A stretch of DNA of 64,000 nucleotides from Marinobacter sp. ATCH36 (GTDB lineage: Bacteria; Pseudomonadota; Gammaproteobacteria; Pseudomonadales; Oleiphilaceae): NCBI RefSeq assembly GCF_023555055.1, contig NZ_JAMJPL010000001.1, positions 806,001 to 870,000 of the forward strand, written 5' to 3'. Position 1 is the stretch's first letter. Every line of letters begins with the position of its first letter. This document shows, in pieces, positions 1-8,171 of the stretch. Below the pieces are notes generated by a model. The model was not told the origin of the DNA, did no database searches, and saw nothing but the letters and a program-made list of their open reading frames with translations. The position numbers and the translations under genes are program-made.

Positions 1-215
1 GGTTATGAAGCGTGGCTTCATGTGCCGCTGAGCGACAGCAATCTATGATTGCTGGCAGGACCCGCCTGCGGGTGCTTGCAGCGTGTCCTGAACAGGGGTC
101 TGACCTCGTGCGCCTCCCCCTCAAGCACAGGGCTCACCCAGGCCCGACAGAAATCTCCGTTGTCTCCTGTTATAATCCAACACCTGTTCATTTAACCAGT
201 AGCGACCGGATCTCT
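1..215. other. Leader region upstream of uvrD
   Basis: There is no convincing gene here. The uvrD frame is open back to position 12, but that stretch does not resemble the UvrD N-terminus. A TATAAT hexamer lies at 171-176, about 40 bases before the uvrD start, without a clear -35 partner. A small perfect inverted repeat (ATGAAGC, 3-base loop, GCTTCAT) occupies 5-21. It is not followed by a T-run, so it is not a normal terminator. Confidence 0.4.
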
Positions 216-2381
216 ATGGATGTCTCCCACATTATCGACGCCCTCAACGACGCCCAGCGCGAGGCAGTCACCGCCCAGAACGACCATTTGCTGGTGCTGG
301 CGGGAGCGGGCAGTGGCAAGACCCGGGTGCTGGTTCATCGGATTGCCTGGCTGATGCAGGTGGACAAGGTGCCGCCCACGGGCATCCTGGCGGTAACCTT
401 CACCAACAAAGCGGCGAAGGAGATGCGTTACCGCATAGAGCAGATGATGAATATTCCGGCCCGCGGCCTTTGGTTCGGGACGTTTCATGGCATCGCCCAC
501 CGACTGTTGCGGGCCCACTATCAGGATGCCGGCCTGCCGGAGAATTTCCAGGTGCTGGACAGTGACGATCAGCTGCGCCTGATCAAGCGGGTGATGCGGG
601 AGCTACAGATCGACGAGAGCCGCTGGCCTCCCAAACAGGCCCAGTGGTTTATCAACGGCCAGAAAGACGAGGGTTTGCGGGCGGAACATATCCAGGAAAA
701 CCCCGGTGACCATTTCACCAGCACCATGCTGACGGTGTACCGCCAGTACGAGAAGCTCTGCAACCTCAGCGGCCTGGTGGATTTCGGTGAACTGCTGCTG
801 CGCTCCCATGAGCTGTGGCTGTATCGCCCGGAGCTGCTGAGCCATTACCAGAGCCGTTTTCAGCAGATTCTGGTGGACGAGTTCCAGGACACCAACACCA
901 TTCAATACGCCTGGCTGCAGATCTTGGCGGGCAACCGCGTTCCGCTGACGGTGGTTGGCGACGACGATCAGTCCATTTATGGCTGGCGGGGCGCGAAAAT
1001 CGAGAACATCCAGCAATACCAGCGGGACTTTCCCAATGCCCGGATGGTGCGGCTGGAGCAGAATTACCGCTCCACCCAGATGATTCTGAAGGCCGCCAAC
1101 GCGGTGATCGCCAATAACCAGGGGCGGCTTGGCAAAGAGTTGTGGACGGACGGTAAAGACGGCGAGCCCATCAGCCTGTATGCCGCATTTAACGAGCAGG
1201 ACGAGGCCAACTACATCGCCGACACCATCAGCAGTTGGGTCAGCGAAGGCAACCTGCGCAGTGAGTCCGCCATCCTGTACCGCTCCAACGCCCAGTCCCG
1301 GGTGCTGGAGGAATCGCTGATCCGCCAGGGCATACCCTACCGCGTCTACGGCGGCCTGCGATTCTATGACCGCTTGGAAATCCGCAACGCCATTGCTTAC
1401 CTGCGCCTGGTGCACTATCGCCGGGATGACGCCGCTTTCGAGCGGGTGGTAAACATTCCCGCCCGGGGTATTGGTGCCAAGAGTCTGGCCGATTTACGGG
1501 CATTTGCGACCGAACGCAGCATATCCCTGTGGGAATCCGCCGAGCGTTTACTGGAAGCCGGGCAGGTCAAGGGCCGCGCCAAGACCGGCCTGCAATCCTT
1601 CATGGGCATTATCGAGCGCCTGACGGACATGGCCGAGGATGCTTCCCTGCAGGGGCTGATGAAACAGACGCTGGAATTCAGTGGCCTCAAGGATTACCAC
1701 GCCAACGAGAAAGGTGAAAAGGGCCAGGCCCGGGTCGAGAACCTGGAGGAACTGGTCAATGCGCTGTCGGATTATGAGGTAGAGGAAGGCGTTGATCCAT
1801 TGTCGGAATTTATCGCCCAGGCAGCCCTGGATGCCGGTGAAGCCCAGGCAGAAGCCAATGAAGACTGCGTACAGCTGATGACGCTCCACTCTGCCAAGGG
1901 CCTGGAGTTTCCGCTGGTGTTCCTGGCCGGGGTCGAGGAAGGCCTGTTCCCCCACAGCATGTCCCTGGAAGAGCCGGGGCGGATGGAGGAGGAGCGCCGG
2001 CTGGCCTACGTGGGCATCACCCGGGCTATGAAAAAGCTGGTGCTTACTTACGCGGAATCACGGCGCCTGTACGGGCAGGAGAAATTCCACGCCCTGTCCC
2101 GGTTCGTTCGTGAAATTCCCGGCGACTGCATCCAGGAAGTGCGGCTGCGCAACACCGTCAGCCGCCCGGCTATGATGGCGCGCCCGAACGAGAGCCTGTT
2201 CAGCCAGGAGCCTGATGCCGGCACAGGCTTCAGCCTGGGCCAGCGGGTTCGTCATCCGAAGTTCGGCGAGGGCATCGTGATGAACTCCGAGGGATCTGGC
2301 CATCACACCCGGGTGCAGGTGAACTTTGACGAGGGTGCCAAGTGGCTGGTTCTTGCCTATGCGCCTTTGGAGGCCTGCTGA
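216..2381 (+). CDS. uvrD: DNA helicase II (UvrD, superfamily 1)
   Basis: ATP-dependent 3'-5' DNA helicase that unwinds nicked DNA in nucleotide excision and mismatch repair. Seen: Walker A GAGSGKT near residue 30, Walker B VDEFQDTN, motif III GDDDQSIYGWRGA, motif IV QNYRST, motif V LMTLHSAKGLEF and motif VI RRLAYVGITRA. The C-terminal tail (RVRHPKFGEG) is the usual UvrD/PcrA-type end. The length of 721 residues is normal for UvrD. The ATG at 216 was chosen because the family N-terminus (ALNDAQREAV) begins there; the 68 codons upstream in frame look non-coding. The gene runs toward corA and is followed after 19 bases by a 28-bp hairpin. No convincing LexA site was found upstream. Confidence 0.95.
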   Translation: MDVSHIIDALNDAQREAVTAQNDHLLVLAGAGSGKTRVLVHRIAWLMQVDKVPPTGILAVTFTNKAAKEMRYRIEQMMNIPARGLWFGTFHGIAHRLLRAHYQDAGLPENFQVLDSDDQLRLIKRVMRELQIDESRWPPKQAQWFINGQKDEGLRAEHIQENPGDHFTSTMLTVYRQYEKLCNLSGLVDFGELLLRSHELWLYRPELLSHYQSRFQQILVDEFQDTNTIQYAWLQILAGNRVPLTVVGDDDQSIYGWRGAKIENIQQYQRDFPNARMVRLEQNYRSTQMILKAANAVIANNQGRLGKELWTDGKDGEPISLYAAFNEQDEANYIADTISSWVSEGNLRSESAILYRSNAQSRVLEESLIRQGIPYRVYGGLRFYDRLEIRNAIAYLRLVHYRRDDAAFERVVNIPARGIGAKSLADLRAFATERSISLWESAERLLEAGQVKGRAKTGLQSFMGIIERLTDMAEDASLQGLMKQTLEFSGLKDYHANEKGEKGQARVENLEELVNALSDYEVEEGVDPLSEFIAQAALDAGEAQAEANEDCVQLMTLHSAKGLEFPLVFLAGVEEGLFPHSMSLEEPGRMEEERRLAYVGITRAMKKLVLTYAESRRLYGQEKFHALSRFVREIPGDCIQEVRLRNTVSRPAMMARPNESLFSQEPDAGTGFSLGQRVRHPKFGEGIVMNSEGSGHHTRVQVNFDEGAKWLVLAYAPLEAC

Positions 2382-2400
2382 TTTTTTGGTTTCGGAGGAA

Positions 2401-2509
2401 GCGCAGGTTGGAGAGTGCTGTTCAAAACACGCCTCGAGACGTCCTGTTCGGCTTGGGCTCCGCCATCCATGGCTCCGCACAGTTTTGAACAGCACTCTCC
2501 AACCTGCGC
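2401..2509 (+). repeat. Long stem-loop HP1, 3' of uvrD
   Basis: A perfect 28-bp inverted repeat has arms 2401-2428 and 2482-2509, each arm running GCGC...CAAAAC. It encloses a 53-base apical region (2429-2481) that starts ACGCC and contains CGCCATCCATGG. It lies 19 bases after the uvrD stop, in the sense direction of uvrD, and no T-run follows. The apical 31 bases at the 3' side are identical to those of HP2 read on the other strand, while the stems differ. It is a member of a four-copy family in this window (see 2576-2688, 49761-49867, 50002-50102). It would form a 3'UTR hairpin in RNA or a cruciform in DNA. Function unknown. Confidence 0.9.
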
Positions 2510-2575
2510 CCAAACATCGGTGCGGCCGGTGAGAGATAGGTCGTGAGATTTGTGGAGGCCTACTCTGAGGCTCGG
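2510..2575. other. Spacer between hairpins HP1 and HP2
   Basis: These 66 bases separate the two converging stem-loops. I see no gene, promoter or T-run terminator in it. Confidence 0.5.
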
Positions 2576-2688
2576 GCGGGTATAGGGTATATATCTCCAA
2601 AACTGTGCGGAGCCATGGATGGCGGAGCCCAAGCGTCACATGGATGTGCCGAAGGAGCGTGTTTTGGAGATATATACCCTATACCCGC
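2576..2688 (-). repeat. Long stem-loop HP2, 3' of corA
   Basis: A perfect 28-bp inverted repeat has arms 2576-2603 and 2661-2688. Read on the minus strand the arm starts GCGGG and ends CAAAAC, and the 57-base apical region (2604-2660) starts ACGCT. The apical region holds two small hairpins, CACAT-CC-ATGTG and GCCAT-CC-ATGGC. The gap to the corA stop is 19 bases, the same as for HP1 and uvrD. The basal stem sequence is largely unlike HP1, but length, arm ends and apical core are shared. No T-run follows on either strand. Confidence 0.9.
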
Positions 2689-2707
2689 TTCCACCAAGCC
2701 CCGAAAC

Positions 2708-3661
2708 TCAAAGCCAGCCTTTTCGCTTGAAGTACCAGTAAGGCGCAAACCCCGCTGATACCATCAAGGCAATGGCTCCCGGATAACCCAATAGCCATTC
2801 CAGTTCCGGCATGTGCTCGAAGTTCATACCGTAAATGCTGGCAATCAGCGTTGGTGGCAGAAAAACCACGGCGGCGATCGAAAAGGTCTTGATGATCTGG
2901 TTCTGCTCGATGTTGATGAAACCCTGGGTAGAATCCATTAGGAAGTTGATCTTGTCGAACAGAAAAGTGGTGTGGGACATCAGGGTTTCGATGTCCCGGT
3001 TGATCTCCCGAAGGGTCTCCCGGAGCTCGTTTTCCTTGCTGAGATGCCGAAGCAAGAACGAAATATTGCGCTGGGTGTCCATCAGGCACAGCCGCGTCTT
3101 GCCGTTACTGTCCTCCAGCCTGGCCAGACGATTGATGGCCTCGTCCAGTTCGGCCTCCTCATCTTCCAGCACCAGGTGGCTGACCTCCTCCAATTGACGG
3201 TGGAGGTCCTCAAGTCCATCGGCATGATTTTCCACTTTCTGCTCGAGCAATGTGACTAACATCTCGGCCACGCTTCGGGCCTCTACGTGCCCACGGCGCG
3301 CGCGCATTCGAAGCAAGCGGAAATCCGCCAGTTCACTCTCGCGAATGGTAATCAGACGGTTTTTTTGCAATATGAAGGCGACAGATACGGTGTTATGACG
3401 TGCTTCGGCAAGATTCAGGAAAAGGGAATGGACGTGTATGCCGGCCTGATCCACAAAACAGCGCGCTGACGCCTCGATTTCCTCCACGTCCTCGAATTCC
3501 GGGATGTCGGTTTTCAGCAATCCCTGTAGGATCTGGCGCTCGGATTCATCGGGCTCGCAGGCGTCAATCCAGTCCGCCTGCTTCAATCGGGTTGCTGGAG
3601 CCTCCCCGGAATTGCCCATTTCCTTGATAAGACCATCTGCAATCCTGAAAAACCTAAGCAT
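2708..3661 (-). CDS. corA: CorA-family magnesium/divalent cation transporter
   Basis: Inner-membrane pentameric channel for Mg2+ (some members carry Zn2+ or other divalent ions). Seen: a long cytoplasmic N-terminal domain rich in charged helices (residues about 1-255), then two C-terminal membrane helices. The signature YGMNFEHMPE at residues 277-286 includes the GMN selectivity loop (278-280). The 317-residue length is normal. The short basic tail KRKGW is typical. It converges with uvrD across two long hairpins. Upstream lies the 3' end of aioA, which is oriented the same way but separated by 70 bases, so corA probably has its own promoter. The exact ion preference cannot be read from the sequence. 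Confidence 0.9.
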   Translation of the reverse strand: MLRFFRIADGLIKEMGNSGEAPATRLKQADWIDACEPDESERQILQGLLKTDIPEFEDVEEIEASARCFVDQAGIHVHSLFLNLAEARHNTVSVAFILQKNRLITIRESELADFRLLRMRARRGHVEARSVAEMLVTLLEQKVENHADGLEDLHRQLEEVSHLVLEDEEAELDEAINRLARLEDSNGKTRLCLMDTQRNISFLLRHLSKENELRETLREINRDIETLMSHTTFLFDKINFLMDSTQGFINIEQNQIIKTFSIAAVVFLPPTLIASIYGMNFEHMPELEWLLGYPGAIALMVSAGFAPYWYFKRKGWL

Positions 3662-3731
3662 GCGCGCGCTCCGAACAATCCAGTGTCCCCACTAAAAATA
3701 CCAGTGTATCAGGAGCGCGCCGCTAACGAAT

Positions 3732-6224
3732 TTAAACGTACCGTCGGCGCTTGAAGCTTACCTTGTCAGCATAGTCATCAATCCGCCCGATCCGGCGAAC
3801 GTCCGCCCAGGTTCCCTTGTAGTAGGGGATGATGTTCCTATCGGTCCAGGGCGTCACCAGGTCGCCCATTACGGAATTGAAGTACATGGCCTCCATGAAC
3901 ACGTGGCCCTGCTTGATATCCGGCTCCAAGTACGCCATGGCCGTGGTGGCGCCATAGTCGTTGAACAGCTCAACCAGGTCGCCAGATTCAATGCCAAGAT
4001 CCTTCGCATCGTCCGGATTGATTTCCAGCGGGGCCATTGGGTAACGACCACGGCGGAATTCCACATGCTGGTCATGGTAAGCCGTCTGCCAGATCTGGTT
4101 GGTTCGGCCATTGTTGATCCAGAACCGATACTTCTTGCGCTGTTCTTCCACAACGTCCGGCATGCCGTTCCAGGGCGCTGGCAGGAAATGTGCCTTGCCA
4201 TCATCGGTATCGAATTTGCCGTCGGTATACAGCATTTCCGTTCCGATCAGCTGGCCGTCCTTGTATTCCTTGATCGGCAGCTGAACGCCGTTGTTACCGG
4301 CGGCCCGCAGCCTTTCGTAGGTGGCCAGATGGCCGGTGGGGCCGCCCTGACTGTCGATAGCCGGTGCTCCAGGCTGGCCGGCACGGCGGAAGCCGTCGTT
4401 GTAGGCGTCTTCCTCGGTTTTCCAGTCGAAACCTTCAAAGCGCTTGGCCATGTCGGTATTGCCCTCTGCTTCATAAAGCTTGCGCAAGGCGTTGCCCATA
4501 TCCGCGGCAATCAGGCAGTCCGGTTTGGCGGTTCCCGGAGGGTCCATGAATTTCTCGGACAGGCGCAGGCGACGCTCGCCATTCATGGAAGTCAGGTTCA
4601 TTTCGCCGGTATGCGCGGCTGGCAGCACCATGTGCGCGGCCTCGGCAAACTTGGTGGCATAGAGGTCGATAACGGTTACGAACAGGCCGCCGTCTTCCTT
4701 GACCGCCTTGTGGATGACCTTCGCCATCTCCTCCGGGCCGGCACCGCGAACCTTGCGCAAGGCCTGTTTGACGATATCACTGCGGCGCAGGACTTCGTTG
4801 CGATACTGCTCAGCGTTCAGGGTCGTCTGGAAAGCGTTGCAGGCCCAGACGGTGAGCATCTGGCCATTGCCCTGGATGATCTCCTGATCCACGTAGGGCG
4901 CCGGGCGACCACCCGGATACGGAGGCCGGCAGTAGCCCTCCTGGTGGCCGCCCATGCGGACCACGCCGGTACCCCGGCGGCCCACGTTGTGGGTGGCCAG
5001 CACCAGATCCACCAGCGCGGACTGGATGCGGTAGTTGTCGTTGCCCCAGATAATGCCTTTTTCATAGCCATGCATGGTGCGGGGCAGGTGGCCGGAGGCT
5101 TTCGGCTTGTAGGCCCATTCCGCCGCCTTGATGAGCTTGTCCTTTCTGATACCGGTAATTTCGCTGGTTTCGTCCAGGCTGAGGCGGTTGGCTTTAACTG
5201 CGTCCTCGAAGCCAGTCGTGTATTCCCCGATGAATTCCTCATCCTGCCAGCCCTGGTCGACCACATAGGTGAGCAGGCCAATGAAAAGGGCGGTATCGGT
5301 GCCCGGCTCAATGTCCAGGAACAGCAGGTTATCCGTATCTATCGCCTGTTCCAGAAGGGCGACAGTGAGTGCCCTTCGTGGGTCGACCAGAATGATTTTT
5401 GTCTGCTGGATGGTTTCGCCGTCGTCGTAGACCTCACGCTTCCTGTTGGTGGATTGCCCCTGAAGACCTGGCAGCCAGTGGTTGAGGAAGTAGTTGGTCT
5501 GGGTCTCGTAGGCGTTGGCACCAACCGAGAATATGCAGTCGGCCATCTGGGCGTCTTCATAGCTGTTGTTCAGCTCGCCGATGCCCATGTCACGGGTGGC
5601 GTGGCACTCGGAGTTGTAGGCGGGGCGGTTGTGAATCCGCACCATCTTGCTGCCCAGGCCGGTAAAGATCAGCTTGCCGGTGCCCCAGGTGTTCTCGAAC
5701 CCACCGCCGGCGCCGCCGTGATCAAACAGGTTGAACATCAGCTGATCTGGGCCAGCATCATCCAGTATCAGCTTGGTCAGGTGGCTATACAGAATGATCG
5801 CCTGTTCCCAACTGGTATCCCGCCATTCATCGCCGGCAAAAACCCGCGGGTATTTCACCCGTTGATTGCCAACGGGGGTCTGGGGGGAATACATGATGGA
5901 GGCCATCTGTCCGCCGCGCGTCGAGGACAGGCCGCCGTTCACCTTACAGTCCTTGTCCGGCAGAATCATGATGCGGTGATAGCTGCCATCATCGTCCTGG
6001 ACAATATTGGTCATGGTCTGGGTCATGGTTAGCTGAAGCGCGCCGAGTTGCTGGCGGAAATCCAGCCCCAGCGCATTCTGATCCGGCGCCAGCCCGCCTT
6101 CCTGATCCGCAGGCCATTTATAAACGTGATAACCGCAGCCGACGATGCAGAAATGGCAGCAGGTTTGGGTTTTTTGGGCATTGGCCGGCGGTAGCGCAAT
6201 CCGGTCTTTCTTGTGTTCAAACAT
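3732..6224 (-). CDS. aioA: Arsenite oxidase large (molybdopterin) subunit AioA
   Basis: Catalytic subunit of periplasmic aerobic arsenite oxidase; it oxidises As(III) to As(V) at a bis-MGD molybdenum centre and passes electrons to the Rieske subunit. Seen: an N-terminal Cys motif CHFCIVGC (Cys23, 26, 30, spacing C-x2-C-x3-C). At the expected fourth-Cys position there is a serine stretch (GGLSSTRGG), which is the hallmark of the [3Fe-4S] cluster in AioA rather than the [4Fe-4S] of relatives. The length of 830 residues matches the family. There is no signal peptide: AioA is exported with AioB, which carries the Tat signal. It starts 14 bases after the aioB stop, in the order aioB-aioA. No aioXSR regulators are in the window. 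Confidence 0.96.
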   Translation of the reverse strand: MFEHKKDRIALPPANAQKTQTCCHFCIVGCGYHVYKWPADQEGGLAPDQNALGLDFRQQLGALQLTMTQTMTNIVQDDDGSYHRIMILPDKDCKVNGGLSSTRGGQMASIMYSPQTPVGNQRVKYPRVFAGDEWRDTSWEQAIILYSHLTKLILDDAGPDQLMFNLFDHGGAGGGFENTWGTGKLIFTGLGSKMVRIHNRPAYNSECHATRDMGIGELNNSYEDAQMADCIFSVGANAYETQTNYFLNHWLPGLQGQSTNRKREVYDDGETIQQTKIILVDPRRALTVALLEQAIDTDNLLFLDIEPGTDTALFIGLLTYVVDQGWQDEEFIGEYTTGFEDAVKANRLSLDETSEITGIRKDKLIKAAEWAYKPKASGHLPRTMHGYEKGIIWGNDNYRIQSALVDLVLATHNVGRRGTGVVRMGGHQEGYCRPPYPGGRPAPYVDQEIIQGNGQMLTVWACNAFQTTLNAEQYRNEVLRRSDIVKQALRKVRGAGPEEMAKVIHKAVKEDGGLFVTVIDLYATKFAEAAHMVLPAAHTGEMNLTSMNGERRLRLSEKFMDPPGTAKPDCLIAADMGNALRKLYEAEGNTDMAKRFEGFDWKTEEDAYNDGFRRAGQPGAPAIDSQGGPTGHLATYERLRAAGNNGVQLPIKEYKDGQLIGTEMLYTDGKFDTDDGKAHFLPAPWNGMPDVVEEQRKKYRFWINNGRTNQIWQTAYHDQHVEFRRGRYPMAPLEINPDDAKDLGIESGDLVELFNDYGATTAMAYLEPDIKQGHVFMEAMYFNSVMGDLVTPWTDRNIIPYYKGTWADVRRIGRIDDYADKVSFKRRRYV

Positions 6225-6238
6225 GGGGGCTCCCTCCT

Positions 6239-6763
6239 TCAGGCGTCCGGCAGAATGTTGGCCTGGCGGCCGTAGATCAGACCTTCCACACCAACCGCTT
6301 CGATGGAATCATCCGAATCCTTGTAACTCAGGAGAATCCGGGGCAGGTTTTCCGTCGCCTGGCCAGACACCATCTGTCCATTGAGCTCGGAGTCGAATAC
6401 GCTGAAGTGGCATGGGCACTTGAACGTTCGTTCTTCGGATGAGTAGGAAACCGGGCAGCCCATATGGGTACACAGAATGCTGTAGGCGACAATATCCTCG
6501 TCAGGGCCTATGCCACCCTGGGTTTTGCGACCGGTTTTCACCAGGGCACAGGGTGAGGAGGTATCCGGATAGCTGAAGGAAACCGGTTGCCCGACTTTCA
6601 GGTCGCCAGCTTTGCTGATAGTGGTTGTCGGGTAGTCCAGCATGACCTTGCCGGGTTGAGGGTTGCTCTCGCTAGCTTGGGCGGGGCTCCAGACAAGCGC
6701 GGCACTACCTACGGCAACAGTGGCGCCGCTGCCGGCGAGGAAGCGTCTACGGGAAAGTTTCAT
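6239..6763 (-). CDS. aioB: Arsenite oxidase Rieske subunit AioB
   Basis: Small [2Fe-2S] subunit that takes electrons from AioA and passes them to cytochrome c or azurin in the periplasm. Seen: a twin-arginine signal ([10 protein letters not shown], residues about 4-13) followed by a hydrophobic stretch and AQA cleavage-like site. The Rieske boxes are CTHMGC and CPCH, including the extra Cys in each box that forms the stabilising disulfide. The 174-residue length is normal. It is the first gene of the aioBA unit, with AGGAGG-like bases just before the ATG and a candidate sigma70 promoter at 6814-6842. Confidence 0.95.
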   Translation of the reverse strand: MKLSRRRFLAGSGATVAVGSAALVWSPAQASESNPQPGKVMLDYPTTTISKAGDLKVGQPVSFSYPDTSSPCALVKTGRKTQGGIGPDEDIVAYSILCTHMGCPVSYSSEERTFKCPCHFSVFDSELNGQMVSGQATENLPRILLSYKDSDDSIEAVGVEGLIYGRQANILPDA

Positions 6764-6813
6764 GGTTCTCCTCCTGAGTTACCTGGGTTGGCTATCCAAG
6801 CAGGTCTGGTATA

Positions 6814-6842
6814 AGCATAGGCTCAGGAGTTAGAACTGCCAA
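6814..6842 (-). promoter_or_regulatory. Candidate sigma70-type promoter of aioBA
   Basis: On the minus strand TTGGCA (6837-6842) and TATGCT (6814-6819) are 17 bases apart, about 50 bases before the aioB start. No sigma54 -24/-12 pattern was found, although aio promoters in some rhizobia depend on RpoN. Prediction from sequence only. Confidence 0.5.
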
Positions 6843-6845
6843 ATA

Positions 6846-7274
6846 TCAAGAAGCGCTATTTTCAACAACGCTCAGGGCACGGATTTGGTATTCCAGTGCC
6901 ATGCCAGCATAACGGTGATTTCCATCGACTTTCACACTATCTTCGAGAACATCCAGAACCCGCAGTTGGAAGCGCCCCCGCTGGCCGCCGGGGGAGAAAG
7001 TCATTCCGGGATACGGCGTGATTCCCTCGGGGAGGTTGGCGTTGACCACCTCGAACACCAGGTTGTGCATATAAGGGCCATGTGCCTGCTCGGGCTTCAG
7101 GTACACCGTGCGTTCTTCGCCCGCTTCAATTCCCTGCAGGGCTTCCGCCAGCGCCGGGAACAGGGTGTTATCCCCTTCGGTATAGCGCATGGGGTTGTGA
7201 GCCTCGGACTGTTCCAGGCACTGACCATCGTCATCAAAAATGGCCCAGGCGGCGGTGATTTGACGTCCGGTCAT
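6846..7274 (-). CDS. SlyD-like FKBP-type peptidyl-prolyl cis-trans isomerase
   Basis: Predicted cytoplasmic prolyl isomerase/chaperone. Seen: the FKBP/SlyD pattern with an early GEERTVYLKPEQAHGPY segment, an inserted flap domain, and VDGNHRYAGMALEY, which corresponds to the VDGNHPLAG signature of SlyD. The His/Cys-rich metal-binding tail of E. coli SlyD is absent (142 residues in all). Its start overlaps the stop of the TorD-like gene by 4 bases, so it is the last gene of the arx-like operon. SlyD participates in Tat substrate and hydrogenase maturation in E. coli, so a role in folding or cofactor loading of the Arx enzyme is a reasonable inference. Confidence 0.8.
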   Translation of the reverse strand: MTGRQITAAWAIFDDDGQCLEQSEAHNPMRYTEGDNTLFPALAEALQGIEAGEERTVYLKPEQAHGPYMHNLVFEVVNANLPEGITPYPGMTFSPGGQRGRFQLRVLDVLEDSVKVDGNHRYAGMALEYQIRALSVVENSAS

Positions 7275-8170
7275 GGCTTGGTATCGGCTCCGGCCTTCTG
7301 TTGATGGGGCGGTTTGGGCTGGCTGGCGCGGCCGTGTCTGGCCTCGGGGGGGATCATGCTGGCCCAGCCTTCGCCGGGTAGTTGGCCCCGGAGGTGGGAG
7401 GCATCCAGGCCCTGGGCTTCCAGGTTGGCAATCATTTCCAGCATGGCCTCCGGCGGGATGCCGGCCTGTTTCGCCCGGGTGGCGGCCCGGTCTGGCACTG
7501 CCTCATCCAGGTGCGCTTGTTGAACTCGTGTGGTCAGTGCGTCCCTTTGCTCCCGCCGCTGATCGGCGGCGCTTGGCAGGGTTTCTGATGGCTCGCTGGC
7601 ACCCAGCGTTTTCAGTCGAACCCGGACAAGGCTATCGGTCAGACTGGCGAGCTGGTACCAGAGAGAATCCGGAGTGCGTTCGCCCAGTGACTGGCATAGT
7701 GGTTCCAGGCCTTTTGCGAGTTGCTCCAGATGGCCTTGCCTGTACCTATCCGGGGCGTCTTCAGTCTCCAGATGCAGAGCCACTTCCAGCATCACTGGCA
7801 GGTAGTCCGGGTGCTCGTGACTGTCTTCCGGAAGTTGCAGGCCCAGGCCGGTCAGGGTTTGCGTCATTGCCTGGGCATAGGGGCCCATCTGTTCGCCATC
7901 CACGCCACTGCCCAGGTCCAGGTGAGCAGCGTAGGGCGGGGTCAGGAATAGTCGGGAATAGCCCACCAGCAAGGCCTGGTCGCTTACTTCCGCCAGACTA
8001 TCTGCCAGATCCCGGGTGTCCAGCTCCAGGCCCAGTTCCTCGCCAAGGCTGAAAATATCTCCGGCCAGGCATTCCCGCAGAGCCTGGCACTGGGCTTCGG
8101 TTGTCGGTGGCCGCCAGGCCTGGGCCAGTATGGCCCAGGCTTCCTGCCAGAGTGGTGCGTTGGCGGTCAT
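7271..8170 (-). CDS. arxD: TorD/DmsD-family molybdoenzyme chaperone (ArxD-like)
   Basis: Cytoplasmic chaperone expected to bind the Tat signal of the molybdenum subunit and hold it until cofactor insertion. Seen: an all-helical TorD-type core (residues about 1-190: LAGDIFSLGEELGLEL, YSRLFLTPPYAAH, EHPDYLPVMLEVALHL). A polar C-terminal extension rich in Gln/Pro/His follows and is longer than in most TorD proteins. The ATG at 8170 was chosen because it directly follows the NrfD-like stop; the open frame extends upstream but inside the neighbour. It is the fifth gene of an arxB'ABCD arrangement. The name ArxD rests on gene order. Confidence 0.78.
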   Translation of the reverse strand: MTANAPLWQEAWAILAQAWRPPTTEAQCQALRECLAGDIFSLGEELGLELDTRDLADSLAEVSDQALLVGYSRLFLTPPYAAHLDLGSGVDGEQMGPYAQAMTQTLTGLGLQLPEDSHEHPDYLPVMLEVALHLETEDAPDRYRQGHLEQLAKGLEPLCQSLGERTPDSLWYQLASLTDSLVRVRLKTLGASEPSETLPSAADQRREQRDALTTRVQQAHLDEAVPDRAATRAKQAGIPPEAMLEMIANLEAQGLDASHLRGQLPGEGWASMIPPEARHGRASQPKPPHQQKAGADTKP

Positions 8171-8171
8171 A

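Noticed and set aside
167..182. Possible LexA box before uvrD
   Set aside because: CTGT is followed by an AT-rich centre, but the right half is AACA rather than ACAG; too poor a match.
12..215. N-terminal extension of the uvrD reading frame (68 codons)
   Set aside because: The residues do not resemble UvrD, contain no domain, and a TATAAT-containing leader lies within it; the family start is at 216.
603..1415. Open frame of 270 codons on the minus strand inside uvrD
   Set aside because: Antisense shadow of the conserved helicase motifs; no ribosome site or family pattern.
2401..2688. Reading the long hairpins as insertion sequence ends or a MITE
   Set aside because: No target-site duplication was seen, the stems differ between copies, and all four sit precisely after stop codons in sense orientation.
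2401..2688. CRISPR array
   Set aside because: The repeats are inverted pairs, not regularly spaced direct repeats, and no cas genes are present anywhere in the window.
3903..6032. Long open frame (709 codons) on the plus strand opposite aioA
   Set aside because: It is a codon-bias shadow of aioA; the residues show no domain and the aioA reading is certain.
6780..6845. Sigma54 (-24/-12) promoter for aioBA
   Set aside because: No TGGCAC-N5-TTGC pattern was found; a sigma70-like pair fits better.
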